Assembly (NCBI RefSeq): GCF_030066995.1
Contig: NZ_JASJAP010000003.1
Coordinates: forward strand, 264,154 to 328,153
Length of the DNA stretch: 64,000 bases
Source: Erythrobacter sp.
GTDB lineage: Bacteria; Pseudomonadota; Alphaproteobacteria; Sphingomonadales; Sphingomonadaceae
Direction: 5' to 3'
Shown: positions 17,125 to 25,348 of the stretch, in pieces
Layout of the letters: each line of letters begins with the position of its first letter
Numbering within the stretch: position 1 is the first letter of the stretch
Notes under the pieces: generated by a model
What the model saw: only the letters and a program-made list of their open reading frames with translations
Databases searched by the model: none
What the model was told of the DNA's origin: nothing
Program-made: the position numbers and the translations under genes

Positions 17125-17810
17125 CCGAGCGCCTGACCATCGATATCTATTCCGACGTGGTGTGCCCATGGTGCGCGATTGGCTACGGCCAGCTGACCAG
17201 GGCTCTCGCCGAACTGGAGGGTGAGATTGAGGCTCAGGTGCGCTGGCGCCCGTTTGAGCTCAACCCGGGAATGCTGCCGGAAGGCGAAGGCTTCGAGGAG
17301 CATTTGAGCCGCAAATATGGCCGCTCGGCCGAGGAAGGCGCGGCGGTGCGCGCGCAGATGAAGGACATCGCCAAAGAGGCGGGCGTTTCGCTCTCCTATG
17401 AAGGGGAGGGCACCCCTCCTCCTCAGCGCATGTGGAACACGCGCGATTGCCACAAGCTTTTGACCTTCGCGCTCGAGGAAGCGGGGCCAGAGGTGCAGAC
17501 CGCGCTCAAGCTCGCTTTCTTCAAGGCGCATTTCAACCAGCGCCAGCCCCTGAACGATCGCGATGCGCTGCTCGACATTGCGGCGAGCGTCGGCGTGCAC
17601 CGCGAAGCGGCGAAAGCGGCGCTGGATGATCCCGATCTCGAAGCCCGTGTGATCGCTGAAGAAAAGCAGGCCTGGGATTACAACATCACCGGCGTTCCGG
17701 CGATGATCGTGGGCGGCAAATTCATGATCCCTGGAGCGCAAGCGCCTGAGACCTATGTCAACGCGCTGCGCAGAGTGGTCGAGAAAACGCGCAGCGCTGC
17801 ATCCGCCTGA
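17121..17810 (+). CDS. DsbA-family oxidoreductase, FrnE-like
   Basis: This is a 229-aa cytoplasmic thioredoxin-fold protein with an N-terminal CPWC motif (Cys15, Cys18) in SDVVCPWCAIGYGQL, a helical insert, and the cis-Pro region ITGVPAMIVGGKFMIPGAQ. This matches the FrnE/HCCA isomerase group of the DsbA family. There is no signal peptide, so unlike the two DsbA-like genes at 11-13 kb it works inside the cell. It is coupled to nudC by an ATGA overlap, which suggests a shared redox or stress role. Confidence 0.87.
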   Translation: MTERLTIDIYSDVVCPWCAIGYGQLTRALAELEGEIEAQVRWRPFELNPGMLPEGEGFEEHLSRKYGRSAEEGAAVRAQMKDIAKEAGVSLSYEGEGTPPPQRMWNTRDCHKLLTFALEEAGPEVQTALKLAFFKAHFNQRQPLNDRDALLDIAASVGVHREAAKAALDDPDLEARVIAEEKQAWDYNITGVPAMIVGGKFMIPGAQAPETYVNALRRVVEKTRSAASA

Positions 17811-17837
17811 TCGATCGAGCGCGTATATGGGGCAGTC

Positions 17838-18716
17838 ATGAAAAGCATCCTCACCTTCCTGATCGTCACGGCTATCGCGTTTGCTTTCGGCATTGCGGCG
17901 GGCTCGCAGACCATCGCGGTCGGGAATTATTCCGCCTATTTCCTGTGCGTCGTGCTGGCGATGGTCATCAACTGGGTGGCTTTTGTGCCCTCCGCCATCG
18001 CCAAGTCGGACACATTCTACGACACGACCGGTGCGATCACCTATTTCACCGTGACGGTGGCGGCGTGCTTCATGGCGTACAGCCACCACGGCGCAATCGA
18101 TCTGCGCAGCCTGGCAATCGCGGCGATGGTGGTGATCTGGTGCGCGAGGCTCGGCACCTTCCTGTTCATTCGCATCCACGCGATGGGCGGCACGGATTCG
18201 CGCTTCGAGAAGATCAAGGTGAACCCGGCGCGCTTTCTTGTCGCCTGGACCCTGCAAGGGCTGTGGGTGGTGCTCACCGCTTCGGCGGCGCATGTTGCGA
18301 TCCTGGCCCAGACCCGCGCGCCAATCGGGCTTTACTTCTTCATCGGCGCGGCGGTGTGGTTGTTTGGCTTTGTCTGGGAGAGCGTCGCCGACGCGCAGAA
18401 AAGCGCGTTCAAGAAGGACCCCGCGAACAAGGGCAAGTTCATCAATGTCGGTCTGTGGCGCTGGTCGCGCCATCCCAACTATTTCGGCGAGATCACGCTG
18501 TGGACCGGCGTGCTGATCGCCGCGATCCCGGTGCTGAGCGGCCTTTCCTGGCTGGTGGTCATCTCGCCCATCTTCATAACGCTGCTCCTCACAAAGGTCA
18601 GCGGCGTCAATCTGCAGAAGCAGCAGGCGCTTGAACGCTGGGGCGATGACCCGGACTACCGCGAATATCTGGCGAACACGCCGATGCTGGTGCCCCAGCC
18701 GCCCAAGCTGGGCTAG
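17838..18716 (+). CDS. DUF1295 membrane protein (steroid-reductase-like fold)
   Basis: The 292-aa protein has about six to seven hydrophobic segments, starting with ILTFLIVTAIAFAFGIA. The C-terminal signature WRWSRHPNYFGEITLWTG is typical of the DUF1295/ICMT/steroid 5-alpha-reductase-like superfamily. It is an inner-membrane protein, probably an NADPH-dependent reductase or a methyltransferase relative; the substrate is unknown. It lies 27 bases after the FrnE-like gene in the same direction. Confidence 0.85.
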   Translation: MKSILTFLIVTAIAFAFGIAAGSQTIAVGNYSAYFLCVVLAMVINWVAFVPSAIAKSDTFYDTTGAITYFTVTVAACFMAYSHHGAIDLRSLAIAAMVVIWCARLGTFLFIRIHAMGGTDSRFEKIKVNPARFLVAWTLQGLWVVLTASAAHVAILAQTRAPIGLYFFIGAAVWLFGFVWESVADAQKSAFKKDPANKGKFINVGLWRWSRHPNYFGEITLWTGVLIAAIPVLSGLSWLVVISPIFITLLLTKVSGVNLQKQQALERWGDDPDYREYLANTPMLVPQPPKLG

Positions 18717-18719
18717 ACC

Positions 18720-19109
18720 CTAGATCAGCGCCAGCTTCTCCAGCTTCGCCGCCAGCTTGCCCGGGAGAGCATCCCCGATGTCTTCGCCCGGTGCCAGATC
18801 GCGCGGAGGATCGCCTTTCAGATAGCGCCAGCCCTGATGCGCGCGTTTGGAACGTGGGTGGACGCGGATGAGTTCGGGCTCCAGCTCGATCCGCCAGCGC
18901 CCGCTTTCCTCCTGGCTGAAACCGGTGATCTCGGAACGCGCGACGATCGCGTGCTGGTGGATCCAGTAAAGCGATCCGCCGATGCACTCCTGCCACTTGG
19001 TGGGGCGGTACTTCGTCGTCAGGTACGGGCTGCGTCGCCCCGCATACCAGCTTTCGATATCGGAATAGCTCTGCGCGCCAAACGCGATCTTCGTCAGATG
19101 AAGGGGCAT
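18720..19109 (-). CDS. DUF1489-family protein
   Basis: This is a 129-aa protein starting MPLHLTKIAFGAQSY at 19109. The segment YLTTKYRPTKWQECIGGSLY, the WIHQHAIVARSEI strand and the RPHQGWRYL-like RAHQGWRYLKG stretch are the features I associate with DUF1489, a small alphaproteobacterial family of unknown role. It is convergent with the DUF1295 gene and lies 31 bases downstream of mgtE on the same strand, perhaps co-transcribed. The longer frame to 19163 would overlap the mgtE end. Confidence 0.8.
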   Translation of the reverse strand: MPLHLTKIAFGAQSYSDIESWYAGRRSPYLTTKYRPTKWQECIGGSLYWIHQHAIVARSEITGFSQEESGRWRIELEPELIRVHPRSKRAHQGWRYLKGDPPRDLAPGEDIGDALPGKLAAKLEKLALI

Positions 19110-19140
19110 GCGAGGAAGGTAGGGCGAGGGCGCCGGCGGC

Positions 19141-20595
19141 TCAACCCATGGGGACAAGCCCACTCACAACGGCAAGGCCGAGGAAAGCGAAGAAGCCCAT
19201 ACTGTCGGTGATCATCGATACAAAAACCGACGAAGCCACCGCCGGATCTTGCTTCAAGCGTTCGAAAATCACGGGCACCAGAACGCCCGCCATGCCCGCC
19301 ACCACGATGTTGATCACCATGGCGAGCGCGATCACCGCGCCCATCATGGGCTCGAAGATCAGCCCGGCGGCGATCCCGATCAAGATGGCGACCGTCGTGC
19401 CATTGAGCATAGCCACGCGCAATTCGCGCCAGACGATCCTCCAGGTGTTGGCCCTCGTCAGCTGATTGGTCGCTATCGCCCGTACCGCCACCGCCATGGT
19501 CTGCGTGCCCGCATTGCCCCCGATGCTGGCGACGATCGGCATCAGCACGGCGAGCGCCACCAGCGCCTCAATCGCTGCGCCGAACAGTGCAATGATCGCC
19601 GAGGCGACGACAGCCGTCCCGAGATTGGCGATGAGCCAGCGCACGCGGGCGGAATAGGCCTCGCGGATCGGTTCGTTGATGTCGCCATCGCCCGCGCCCG
19701 AGAGCAAAAGCGCGTCCTCGCCCGCTTCCTGGGAGATGATGTGGACGATGTCATCGACCGTCATCTGGCCCACAAGCCGCCCGCTTTCGTCCACTACCGC
19801 GGCCGAGATCAGCGCGTATTTCTGGAACATCAGCGCGACCTCTTCCTGATCCATGGTCACTGGGATCAGGGTCTGGTCGCGTTTCATGACGTCGGTAAGC
19901 TTGACCGTGCGCGGGCTGGTGAGGATCCAGTTGAGCGCGCAGGTGCCCACCGGGTGGAACGAGGCGTCGACGACGAAGACCTCGAAGAAATCGTGTTCGA
20001 AATCGCCTTCGTTGCGCAGGTAATCGATGAGGTCGCCGACCCGCATATGCTCTGGTGCCGCCATCACATGACGGTTCATCAGACGCCCGGCGGTTTCCTC
20101 CGGGTAAGCGAGCGCGCTCTCGACCGCGGCCTGTGTTTCCGGCTCCAGCTCGGCGATGATCGCCTTCTGATCGTCTTCGTCGAGGTCTTCTAGCAGCTGG
20201 ACCGCATCATCGGTCTCAAGCTGCTCGGTGATTGCGGCAACATCGACGGGGGCCAGAGCCTCCATCATGTCTTCGCGAACGAAATCATTGAGCTCCGCAA
20301 CGACGTCGGAGCTCATAAGGTCGGTGATCGACGCGGCGAGACCGGCGCGCTCATCCTTGTCGAAGATTTCGAGGAGATCGGCGATGTCAGCCGGGTGAAG
20401 CGGCTCAACCAGCTCGTAGACCGTGCCCTTCTCGCCCGCTTCCAGCGCGTCCCGCACGCTGGCGATATAGCTGGGTTTCAGCCGGTTTTCGGTGTCGTGG
20501 CGGTCATCGTCGATCCGGTCATCGGGCCGCACTTCTTCTTCGGTCGCGGAGTCCGCTTCCAGAACATCGTCCTCAAGAGCCGGATCGTGCGCCAT
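19141..20595 (-). CDS. mgtE: Magnesium transporter MgtE
   Basis: The 484-aa protein shows the MgtE layout: an N-terminal superhelical domain (about 40-150, LHPADIADLLEIFD), a pair of CBS domains (about 155-280), and five C-terminal membrane helices beginning ARVRWLIANLGTAVVAS, with the pore segment MPIVASIGGNAGTQTMAV. It is a Mg2+-gated Mg2+ channel of the inner membrane. The ATG at 20595 (MAHDPALEDD) is preferred over the one at 20631. No Mg2+ riboswitch is evident upstream. Confidence 0.93.
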   Translation of the reverse strand: MAHDPALEDDVLEADSATEEEVRPDDRIDDDRHDTENRLKPSYIASVRDALEAGEKGTVYELVEPLHPADIADLLEIFDKDERAGLAASITDLMSSDVVAELNDFVREDMMEALAPVDVAAITEQLETDDAVQLLEDLDEDDQKAIIAELEPETQAAVESALAYPEETAGRLMNRHVMAAPEHMRVGDLIDYLRNEGDFEHDFFEVFVVDASFHPVGTCALNWILTSPRTVKLTDVMKRDQTLIPVTMDQEEVALMFQKYALISAAVVDESGRLVGQMTVDDIVHIISQEAGEDALLLSGAGDGDINEPIREAYSARVRWLIANLGTAVVASAIIALFGAAIEALVALAVLMPIVASIGGNAGTQTMAVAVRAIATNQLTRANTWRIVWRELRVAMLNGTTVAILIGIAAGLIFEPMMGAVIALAMVINIVVAGMAGVLVPVIFERLKQDPAVASSVFVSMITDSMGFFAFLGLAVVSGLVPMG

Positions 20596-20709
20596 GGGCA
20601 CGGGGTTTAGGCGGGGGAACACGAAAAGCAAGCGCGGTCCGGTGGTTGTGGGTGACAGCTAGAAGCAAACCCTTTAGGCGCAGGGCCAACGCAATTCAGG
20701 AGATTCCAA

Positions 20710-21171
20710 ATGGCTGAGAAGCTCACATTTACGCTCGACACCGGAGATGGTGAGAACAAGGACGTCGTCATCAAGCTGCGCCCCGACCTTGCGCCCGGCC
20801 ATGTGGAGCGCATCACTGAGCTCGCGAGCGAAGGTTTCTATGACGGCGTTGTCTTCCACCGCGTGATCGATGGCTTCATGGCGCAGGGCGGCGATCCGAC
20901 CGGGACCGGCATGGGCGGCAGCGACCGTCCGGACCTGAAGGCCGAATTCAACGATGAGCCGCATGTCGAAGGCGTGTGCTCAATGGCGCGCGCGCAGAAC
21001 CCGGACAGCGCAAATTCGCAATTCTTCATCTGCATCGACGACGCGCGCTTCCTCGACAAGCAATACACCGTGTGGGGCCAGGTCGAGAGCGGCATGGAAC
21101 ACGTCCACGCGCTGCCCAAAGGCGAACCGCCGGCCGCTCCGGGCAAGATCGTGAAAGCGAGCGTTGCCTAA
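20710..21171 (+). CDS. Peptidyl-prolyl cis-trans isomerase, cyclophilin type
   Basis: The 153-aa single-domain cyclophilin has FYDGVVFHRVIDGFMAQGGD (catalytic Arg in FHR), SMARAQNPDSANSQFFI and the late Trp in YTVWGQV. It has no signal peptide and so is cytoplasmic (PpiB-like). A CAGGAG ribosome site precedes the ATG. It is divergent from mgtE. Its end overlaps the next gene by 8 bases. Confidence 0.93.
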   Translation: MAEKLTFTLDTGDGENKDVVIKLRPDLAPGHVERITELASEGFYDGVVFHRVIDGFMAQGGDPTGTGMGGSDRPDLKAEFNDEPHVEGVCSMARAQNPDSANSQFFICIDDARFLDKQYTVWGQVESGMEHVHALPKGEPPAAPGKIVKASVA

Positions 21172-21619
21172 CCTCGCCAGCGAGGTCAGTCAGTCTCTGA
21201 GCGCGGTGGCGCAAGCGCTAGCCACAGCGCGTGATCCCTGGTGGGTGATAGGGAGCGCAGCGGTCGCTCTGCATGGCGGAGCACCGGGAGCGATCGCTGA
21301 TGTGGACGTCATCGTCTCGCTTCACGATCTCGATCATCTCTATCGACGCCTGCCTCTCACCAACACGCCGGAAGAGGGCAAGATCTTGTTCACGTCCGAC
21401 CGGTTCGGGCGCTGGTCCGAGCCGCCATTGGACGTTGAGTTCATGGCCAATTTGAAGCTGCGTGTAGAGGATGAGTGGCAGCCGATTCAGCCAGCAACGC
21501 GCCAAGCCGCCCAGCTTGGCGAGCGCAGGCTATACGTGCCCGAAAAGGGAGAACTGATCGCCATTCTCCACCGCTTCGGGCGCGAGAAAGACCGGCGACG
21601 AGCAGCAAGCCTGACCTAG
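21164..21619 (+). CDS. Nucleotidyltransferase-like protein, 151 aa
   Basis: The protein contains WVIGSAAVALHGGAPGAIAD followed by VDVIV, which resembles the GS...D-x-D core of nucleotidyltransferase-like (AbiEii/DUF6036-like) proteins, where the acidic pair binds metal. The rest is alpha/beta with a basic end (HRFGREKDRRRAASLT). The start is a TTG overlapping the cyclophilin stop by 8 bases; a GTG at 21206 is an alternative. It may be a lone member of a toxin-antitoxin-like family, but no partner gene is present. Its stop coincides with the stop of a decayed hydrolase fragment on the other strand. Confidence 0.55.
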   Translation: MPNLASEVSQSLSAVAQALATARDPWWVIGSAAVALHGGAPGAIADVDVIVSLHDLDHLYRRLPLTNTPEEGKILFTSDRFGRWSEPPLDVEFMANLKLRVEDEWQPIQPATRQAAQLGERRLYVPEKGELIAILHRFGREKDRRRAASLT

Positions 21620-21705
21620 GTTCGCTTTTCCACAATCCCCTCCAGCACCTTCGTCACCGGCACATGAAACGGCAGCTTTGTGTTGGTGTGGTGCCGCGCA
21701 GTGAT
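21616..21705 (-). pseudogene. C-terminal remnant of a second alpha/beta hydrolase
   Basis: Read on the minus strand, this stretch encodes [18 protein letters not shown] then GIVEKRT and a TAG stop, almost the same as the C-terminus of the intact hydrolase just upstream ([18 protein letters not shown]). The DNA at 21640-21675 matches 21833-21868 with one mismatch in 36 bases. Similarity stops near 21705, and a palindromic repeat element follows. This is the tail of a deleted tandem copy. Confidence 0.75.
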
Positions 21706-21718
21706 CGGCATTCCGCTT

Positions 21719-21786
21719 CCCCGCGGAGGCGGGGATCCAGGGTTAGGTTGCTCGGAAGTTGCTCTGGGCCCCCGCCTTTGCGGGGG
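21719..21786. repeat. Composite palindromic repeat (REP-like)
   Basis: The left arm (21719-21742, CCCCGCGGAGGCGGGGATCC then AGGG) and the right arm (21762-21786, CTCTGGGCCCCCGCCTTTGC then GGGGG) are inverted copies of each other, and each arm can itself fold as CCCCGC..GCGGGG. This is the form of a REP/BIME-type intergenic repeat. It lies between the intact hydrolase gene and the decayed copy. Confidence 0.6.
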
Positions 21787-21814
21787 AGCATCGGTAGGGC
21801 GCAGGGCAAGGCAA

Positions 21815-22696
21815 TCAGCCTCGCGCGATTTTCTCCAGCACCTTTGTCACCGGCACATGAAACGGCAGGCGCGTATTCGTGTGGTGCCAGGCGTTCGGGA
21901 TAGTCACGTCCACCGCGATATCGGGGCGTGAGTTGAGCGCGCCGAAGCTGTCGAGATCGCCCATCACATCGATGACCCGCTCGATCTGGTTCGGCATCGC
22001 GATGCGCGCGCCGAAGGTGACGATGGGCACCTCGCGCGCGACCGTTTCGAACCGCTTGGGGTGACGTGCGCGCAAGGCGTAGAGCGCTTCGGATATCACC
22101 AGATTACCCTTTGAGTGGCCGACCAGCCAGTCGGTCTCCACCTCGCGCGCCAGCAGTCGCATGAGCGCCTTTACGTCTTCGCTGAAACTGGCGAGCTGAA
22201 AGCCTTGCCCGGGATCGACGCTCGATAGTGGGGGCGAGGGCAGCCAGGGGTTCAGCGCTCGTATCGCGTCAACGGTCCGGTCGAACGAATTCACACCGTG
22301 GCGCATCGCGTTGAGACCGCCGAACAGGAAGAACCCGCCCATCGCCTCGCTGGCGATGTCCGCGACGCCGTGGCCCGATACCACCGCGAGGACCCTGCCC
22401 CTGACCGCGTCCGCGACGTTGCGTGCGAGCGCCGCAGCGCCAAGCGCGGAACTGCCGACACCCGCCACGGTGATCGCGCGATACCGCTTGGCCAGCCCCT
22501 CGCACTGGGAGAGTTTGTACCACACGCGCAAGGATGCGTCCCAGGAGGGACCAACCTCCAGGATCATGCCCTCGACCTTGCTGGGATGCCGAAGTCTTGT
22601 CCTCTCATCGCGGCTCAGAGCGTCGAGATCGTAGAAGAGGCCATCAAGAGCGGTGTTTTCCGCTAGGTTGAGCGAGGAAAGGGGAGAAAGCGCCAT
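21815..22696 (-). CDS. Alpha/beta hydrolase-fold protein
   Basis: This 293-aa protein has a nucleophile elbow GHSKG ([12 protein letters not shown], Ser near residue 195), where Lys replaces the usual residue after Ser, and an earlier GHGVAD. It looks like a lipase-class alpha/beta hydrolase of the type found in granule-associated or polyester-metabolism proteins, but the substrate is not clear. There is no signal peptide. The final 23 residues are duplicated downstream at 21616-21705. It is divergent from miaB. Confidence 0.65.
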   Translation of the reverse strand: MALSPLSSLNLAENTALDGLFYDLDALSRDERTRLRHPSKVEGMILEVGPSWDASLRVWYKLSQCEGLAKRYRAITVAGVGSSALGAAALARNVADAVRGRVLAVVSGHGVADIASEAMGGFFLFGGLNAMRHGVNSFDRTVDAIRALNPWLPSPPLSSVDPGQGFQLASFSEDVKALMRLLAREVETDWLVGHSKGNLVISEALYALRARHPKRFETVAREVPIVTFGARIAMPNQIERVIDVMGDLDSFGALNSRPDIAVDVTIPNAWHHTNTRLPFHVPVTKVLEKIARG

Positions 22697-22813
22697 AAAT
22701 CGCGCGCCTTCTATCGCCTTCCTTCTCGCAGTGCACGCCCTCCTTTGTGCGGAGATCCCCGATCAAGCGAGCAATTGAAGCGGCGCCGCAATCCCGCTAA
22801 GGCGCGGCCGATC

Positions 22814-24160
22814 ATGAAACCGCAAACACTCCCCCTGAACCGGCCAAAGACCTACCGGGTCAAGTCCTTCGGCTGCCAGATGAACGTCTATGATGGCGAG
22901 CGCATGGGCGAGCTTCTGGCCGAGAAGGGCATCGCGCCCGCGCCCGAAGGCGAAGAGGCCGATCTGGTGGTGCTCAACACCTGCCACATCCGCGAGAAGG
23001 CCGCCGAAAAGGTCTATTCGGATATCGGGCGTCTCAAGAAAGAGGACGGCACCAAGCCGATCATCGCGGTCGCGGGATGCGTCGCGCAGGCCGAGGGCGA
23101 GGAGATCATGGAGCGCGCGCCCTCGGTCTCGATGGTGGTCGGCCCGCAGGCTTATCACAGGTTGCCCGACATGCTCGACAAAGCGGTGAAGGGCCAGCGC
23201 GCGACCGATACGGACATGCCTGCGATCGCGAAATTCGATTCGCTCCCCAAGCGAAAGAAACGCTCGCCGACCGCGTTTCTGACGGTGCAGGAGGGCTGCG
23301 ACAAGTTCTGCACCTATTGCGTGGTGCCTTATACGCGCGGCGCTGAAATCTCGCGCCCCTACAGCGACTTGATCGATGAAGCTTACAGACTGGTTGACGC
23401 TGGCGCGCGCGAGATCACGTTGCTGGGACAGAACGTAAACGCCTGGTCGGGCGAGGATGCGAATGGCCGGCGCGCGGGGTTGGGCGAACTCATCCACGCC
23501 ATCGCCAGGATCGATGGCCTCGAGCGCATTCGCTACACCACAAGCCACCCGAACGACATGGATGACGCGCTGATCGAGGCGCACGGCTCGTCCGACAAGC
23601 TGATGCCCTATCTCCATTTGCCGGTGCAGTCTGGCAACGACCGGGTGCTCAAGGCAATGAACCGCGCGCACACCGCCGAGAGCTATCTCAGGCTGCTTGA
23701 GCGTTTCCGCACGGTCCGGCCCGATATCGCGCTGTCGGGCGACTTCATCGTCGGATTTCCGGGCGAGACCGAGGCGGAGTTTGAAGACACGCTGAGCCTG
23801 ATTGACGAAGTGCGCTACAGCCAAGCGTTCAGCTTCAAGTATTCCCCGCGCCCCGGCACGCCCGCTGCGACGATGGACAATCAGATCGCGCCCGAGGTGA
23901 TGAGCGAGCGCCTGCATCGTCTGCAGGCGCGCCTCAACCGCGATCAGATCGCCTTCAACGAGGCAAGCGTAGGCAAGACGTGCCAAGTGCTGGTCGAACG
24001 CAAGGGCAAGCATCCGGGCCAATGGCTCGGCAAATCGCCCTGGCTGCAAAGCGTGTGGTTCGAAGGCGAGGCGCAGATCGGCGATCTGATCGAAGTCGAA
24101 CTGGTCGAAGCCGGGCCGAACTCACTCAAGGGCGCGCTTTTGACACCGGCCATCGCCTGA
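22814..24160 (+). CDS. miaB: tRNA 2-methylthio-N6-isopentenyladenosine synthase MiaB
   Basis: This radical-SAM methylthiotransferase modifies A37 of tRNAs. The 448-aa protein has the N-terminal cluster cysteines (Cys21 in [24 protein letters not shown]), the radical-SAM CxxxCxxC (Cys162, 166, 169) in GCDKFCTYC, and a C-terminal TRAM domain (about 375-440). The ATG at 22814 gives the family length; the open frame reaches 22745. It heads miaB-phoH-ybeY-corC, an order shared with many proteobacteria. Confidence 0.95.
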   Translation: MKPQTLPLNRPKTYRVKSFGCQMNVYDGERMGELLAEKGIAPAPEGEEADLVVLNTCHIREKAAEKVYSDIGRLKKEDGTKPIIAVAGCVAQAEGEEIMERAPSVSMVVGPQAYHRLPDMLDKAVKGQRATDTDMPAIAKFDSLPKRKKRSPTAFLTVQEGCDKFCTYCVVPYTRGAEISRPYSDLIDEAYRLVDAGAREITLLGQNVNAWSGEDANGRRAGLGELIHAIARIDGLERIRYTTSHPNDMDDALIEAHGSSDKLMPYLHLPVQSGNDRVLKAMNRAHTAESYLRLLERFRTVRPDIALSGDFIVGFPGETEAEFEDTLSLIDEVRYSQAFSFKYSPRPGTPAATMDNQIAPEVMSERLHRLQARLNRDQIAFNEASVGKTCQVLVERKGKHPGQWLGKSPWLQSVWFEGEAQIGDLIEVELVEAGPNSLKGALLTPAIA

Positions 24161-24277
24161 GGAGGCGGATGACAACCCGGTGACTTTCCACCGCTACGCT
24201 CTGGTGATCCGCTTGCTTTGCGCGAGGTAGCCCCTAGGCTTCCGACTCGACCGTCCAACGCAGCCAAAAAGGGACCT

Positions 24278-25318
24278 ATGGGCCGCAGACCGACACGCAA
24301 GATTGATCCAGCCGCCTTGCCCGAGGCTATCGCAGACGATGGCACGCAGCGCGCGAAGGCGGAGCTGACGTTCGAGAACCAGTCGCTGCTCGGTGCGCTG
24401 TTTGGCCAGTTCGACGCCAACCTGGTTCAGGTGGAAAACCGGCTCGGTGTGTTTATCCACGCGCGCGGTGACAAGATCGTTATCGAGGGGCCTGAGGACT
24501 CGGTGGCGCGGGCGCGCGACACGCTCAACACGATGTATGATCGCCTTGCCATGGGTCAGGACTTAGACGCGGGCGCAATCGAGTCGCTCATTGCCCATTC
24601 GATCCAGGTGTCCAACGAGCCGACGCTCGACGGCATTGTCCGCAGGGACAAAAGCGAACCGCCGATCATGATCCGCACGCGCAAGAAGACGATTGTGCCG
24701 CGCTCGGCGGCGCAGATCGACTACATGCGCGCGCTGGTTCGCGACGATATCGTCTTCGCGCTCGGCCCGGCAGGCACGGGCAAAACCTATATCGCGGTCG
24801 CGCAGGCGGTCAGCCAGCTTATCACCGGCAGCGTGCAGCGCCTGATCCTGTCGCGCCCGGCGGTGGAAGCAGGCGAAAAGCTGGGCTTCCTGCCCGGCAC
24901 GGAGAAGGAGAAGGTCGATCCCTATCTGCGCCCGCTCTATGACGCGCTCAACGATTGCATGCCGCCCGAACAGGTCCAGCGCCGGATCGACAACGGCGAG
25001 ATCGAGATCGCGCCGATTGCGTTTATGCGCGGGCGCACGCTGTCGGATGCGTTCGTGATCCTCGACGAAGCGCAGAACACGACGCGCGAGCAGATGAAGA
25101 TGTTCCTAACCCGCTTTGGCCAGAACAGCCGGATGGTGGTGTGCGGAGACCCGTTGCAGGTCGACATTCCCGGCGGCATAGTGATGAGCGGCCTGGCTGA
25201 CGCGGTCGAGAAGCTGGAGGATGTCGAGGGCTTCGGCACCATCCGCTTCAGCGCTGCCGATGTGGTCCGCCACCCGATCGTGGGCCGAATCGTCGAGGCG
25301 TATGAGGGCGATGGATAA
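24278..25318 (+). CDS. PhoH-family ATPase
   Basis: The 346-aa protein carries a Walker A GPAGTGKT (163-170), Walker B FVILDEAQNT and a downstream GDPLQVDIP, with a KH-like N-terminal part (ENRLGVFIHARGDKIVIEGP). PhoH proteins (YbeZ in Escherichia coli) are predicted RNA-related ATPases that work with the RNase YbeY, normally the next gene. Here that link is broken by the inserted gene at 25349. The start at 24278 (MGRRPTRKID) fits the family; the open frame reaches 24218. Confidence 0.93.
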   Translation: MGRRPTRKIDPAALPEAIADDGTQRAKAELTFENQSLLGALFGQFDANLVQVENRLGVFIHARGDKIVIEGPEDSVARARDTLNTMYDRLAMGQDLDAGAIESLIAHSIQVSNEPTLDGIVRRDKSEPPIMIRTRKKTIVPRSAAQIDYMRALVRDDIVFALGPAGTGKTYIAVAQAVSQLITGSVQRLILSRPAVEAGEKLGFLPGTEKEKVDPYLRPLYDALNDCMPPEQVQRRIDNGEIEIAPIAFMRGRTLSDAFVILDEAQNTTREQMKMFLTRFGQNSRMVVCGDPLQVDIPGGIVMSGLADAVEKLEDVEGFGTIRFSAADVVRHPIVGRIVEAYEGDG

Positions 25319-25348
25319 CCTGGCCTTTTCCCGTCGCATCGGCTCCTG

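Noticed and set aside
16878..18473. A 531-codon minus-strand frame opposite nudC, the FrnE-like gene and the DUF1295 gene
   Set aside because: Arg/His-rich shadow of three recognised genes, with no own domain.
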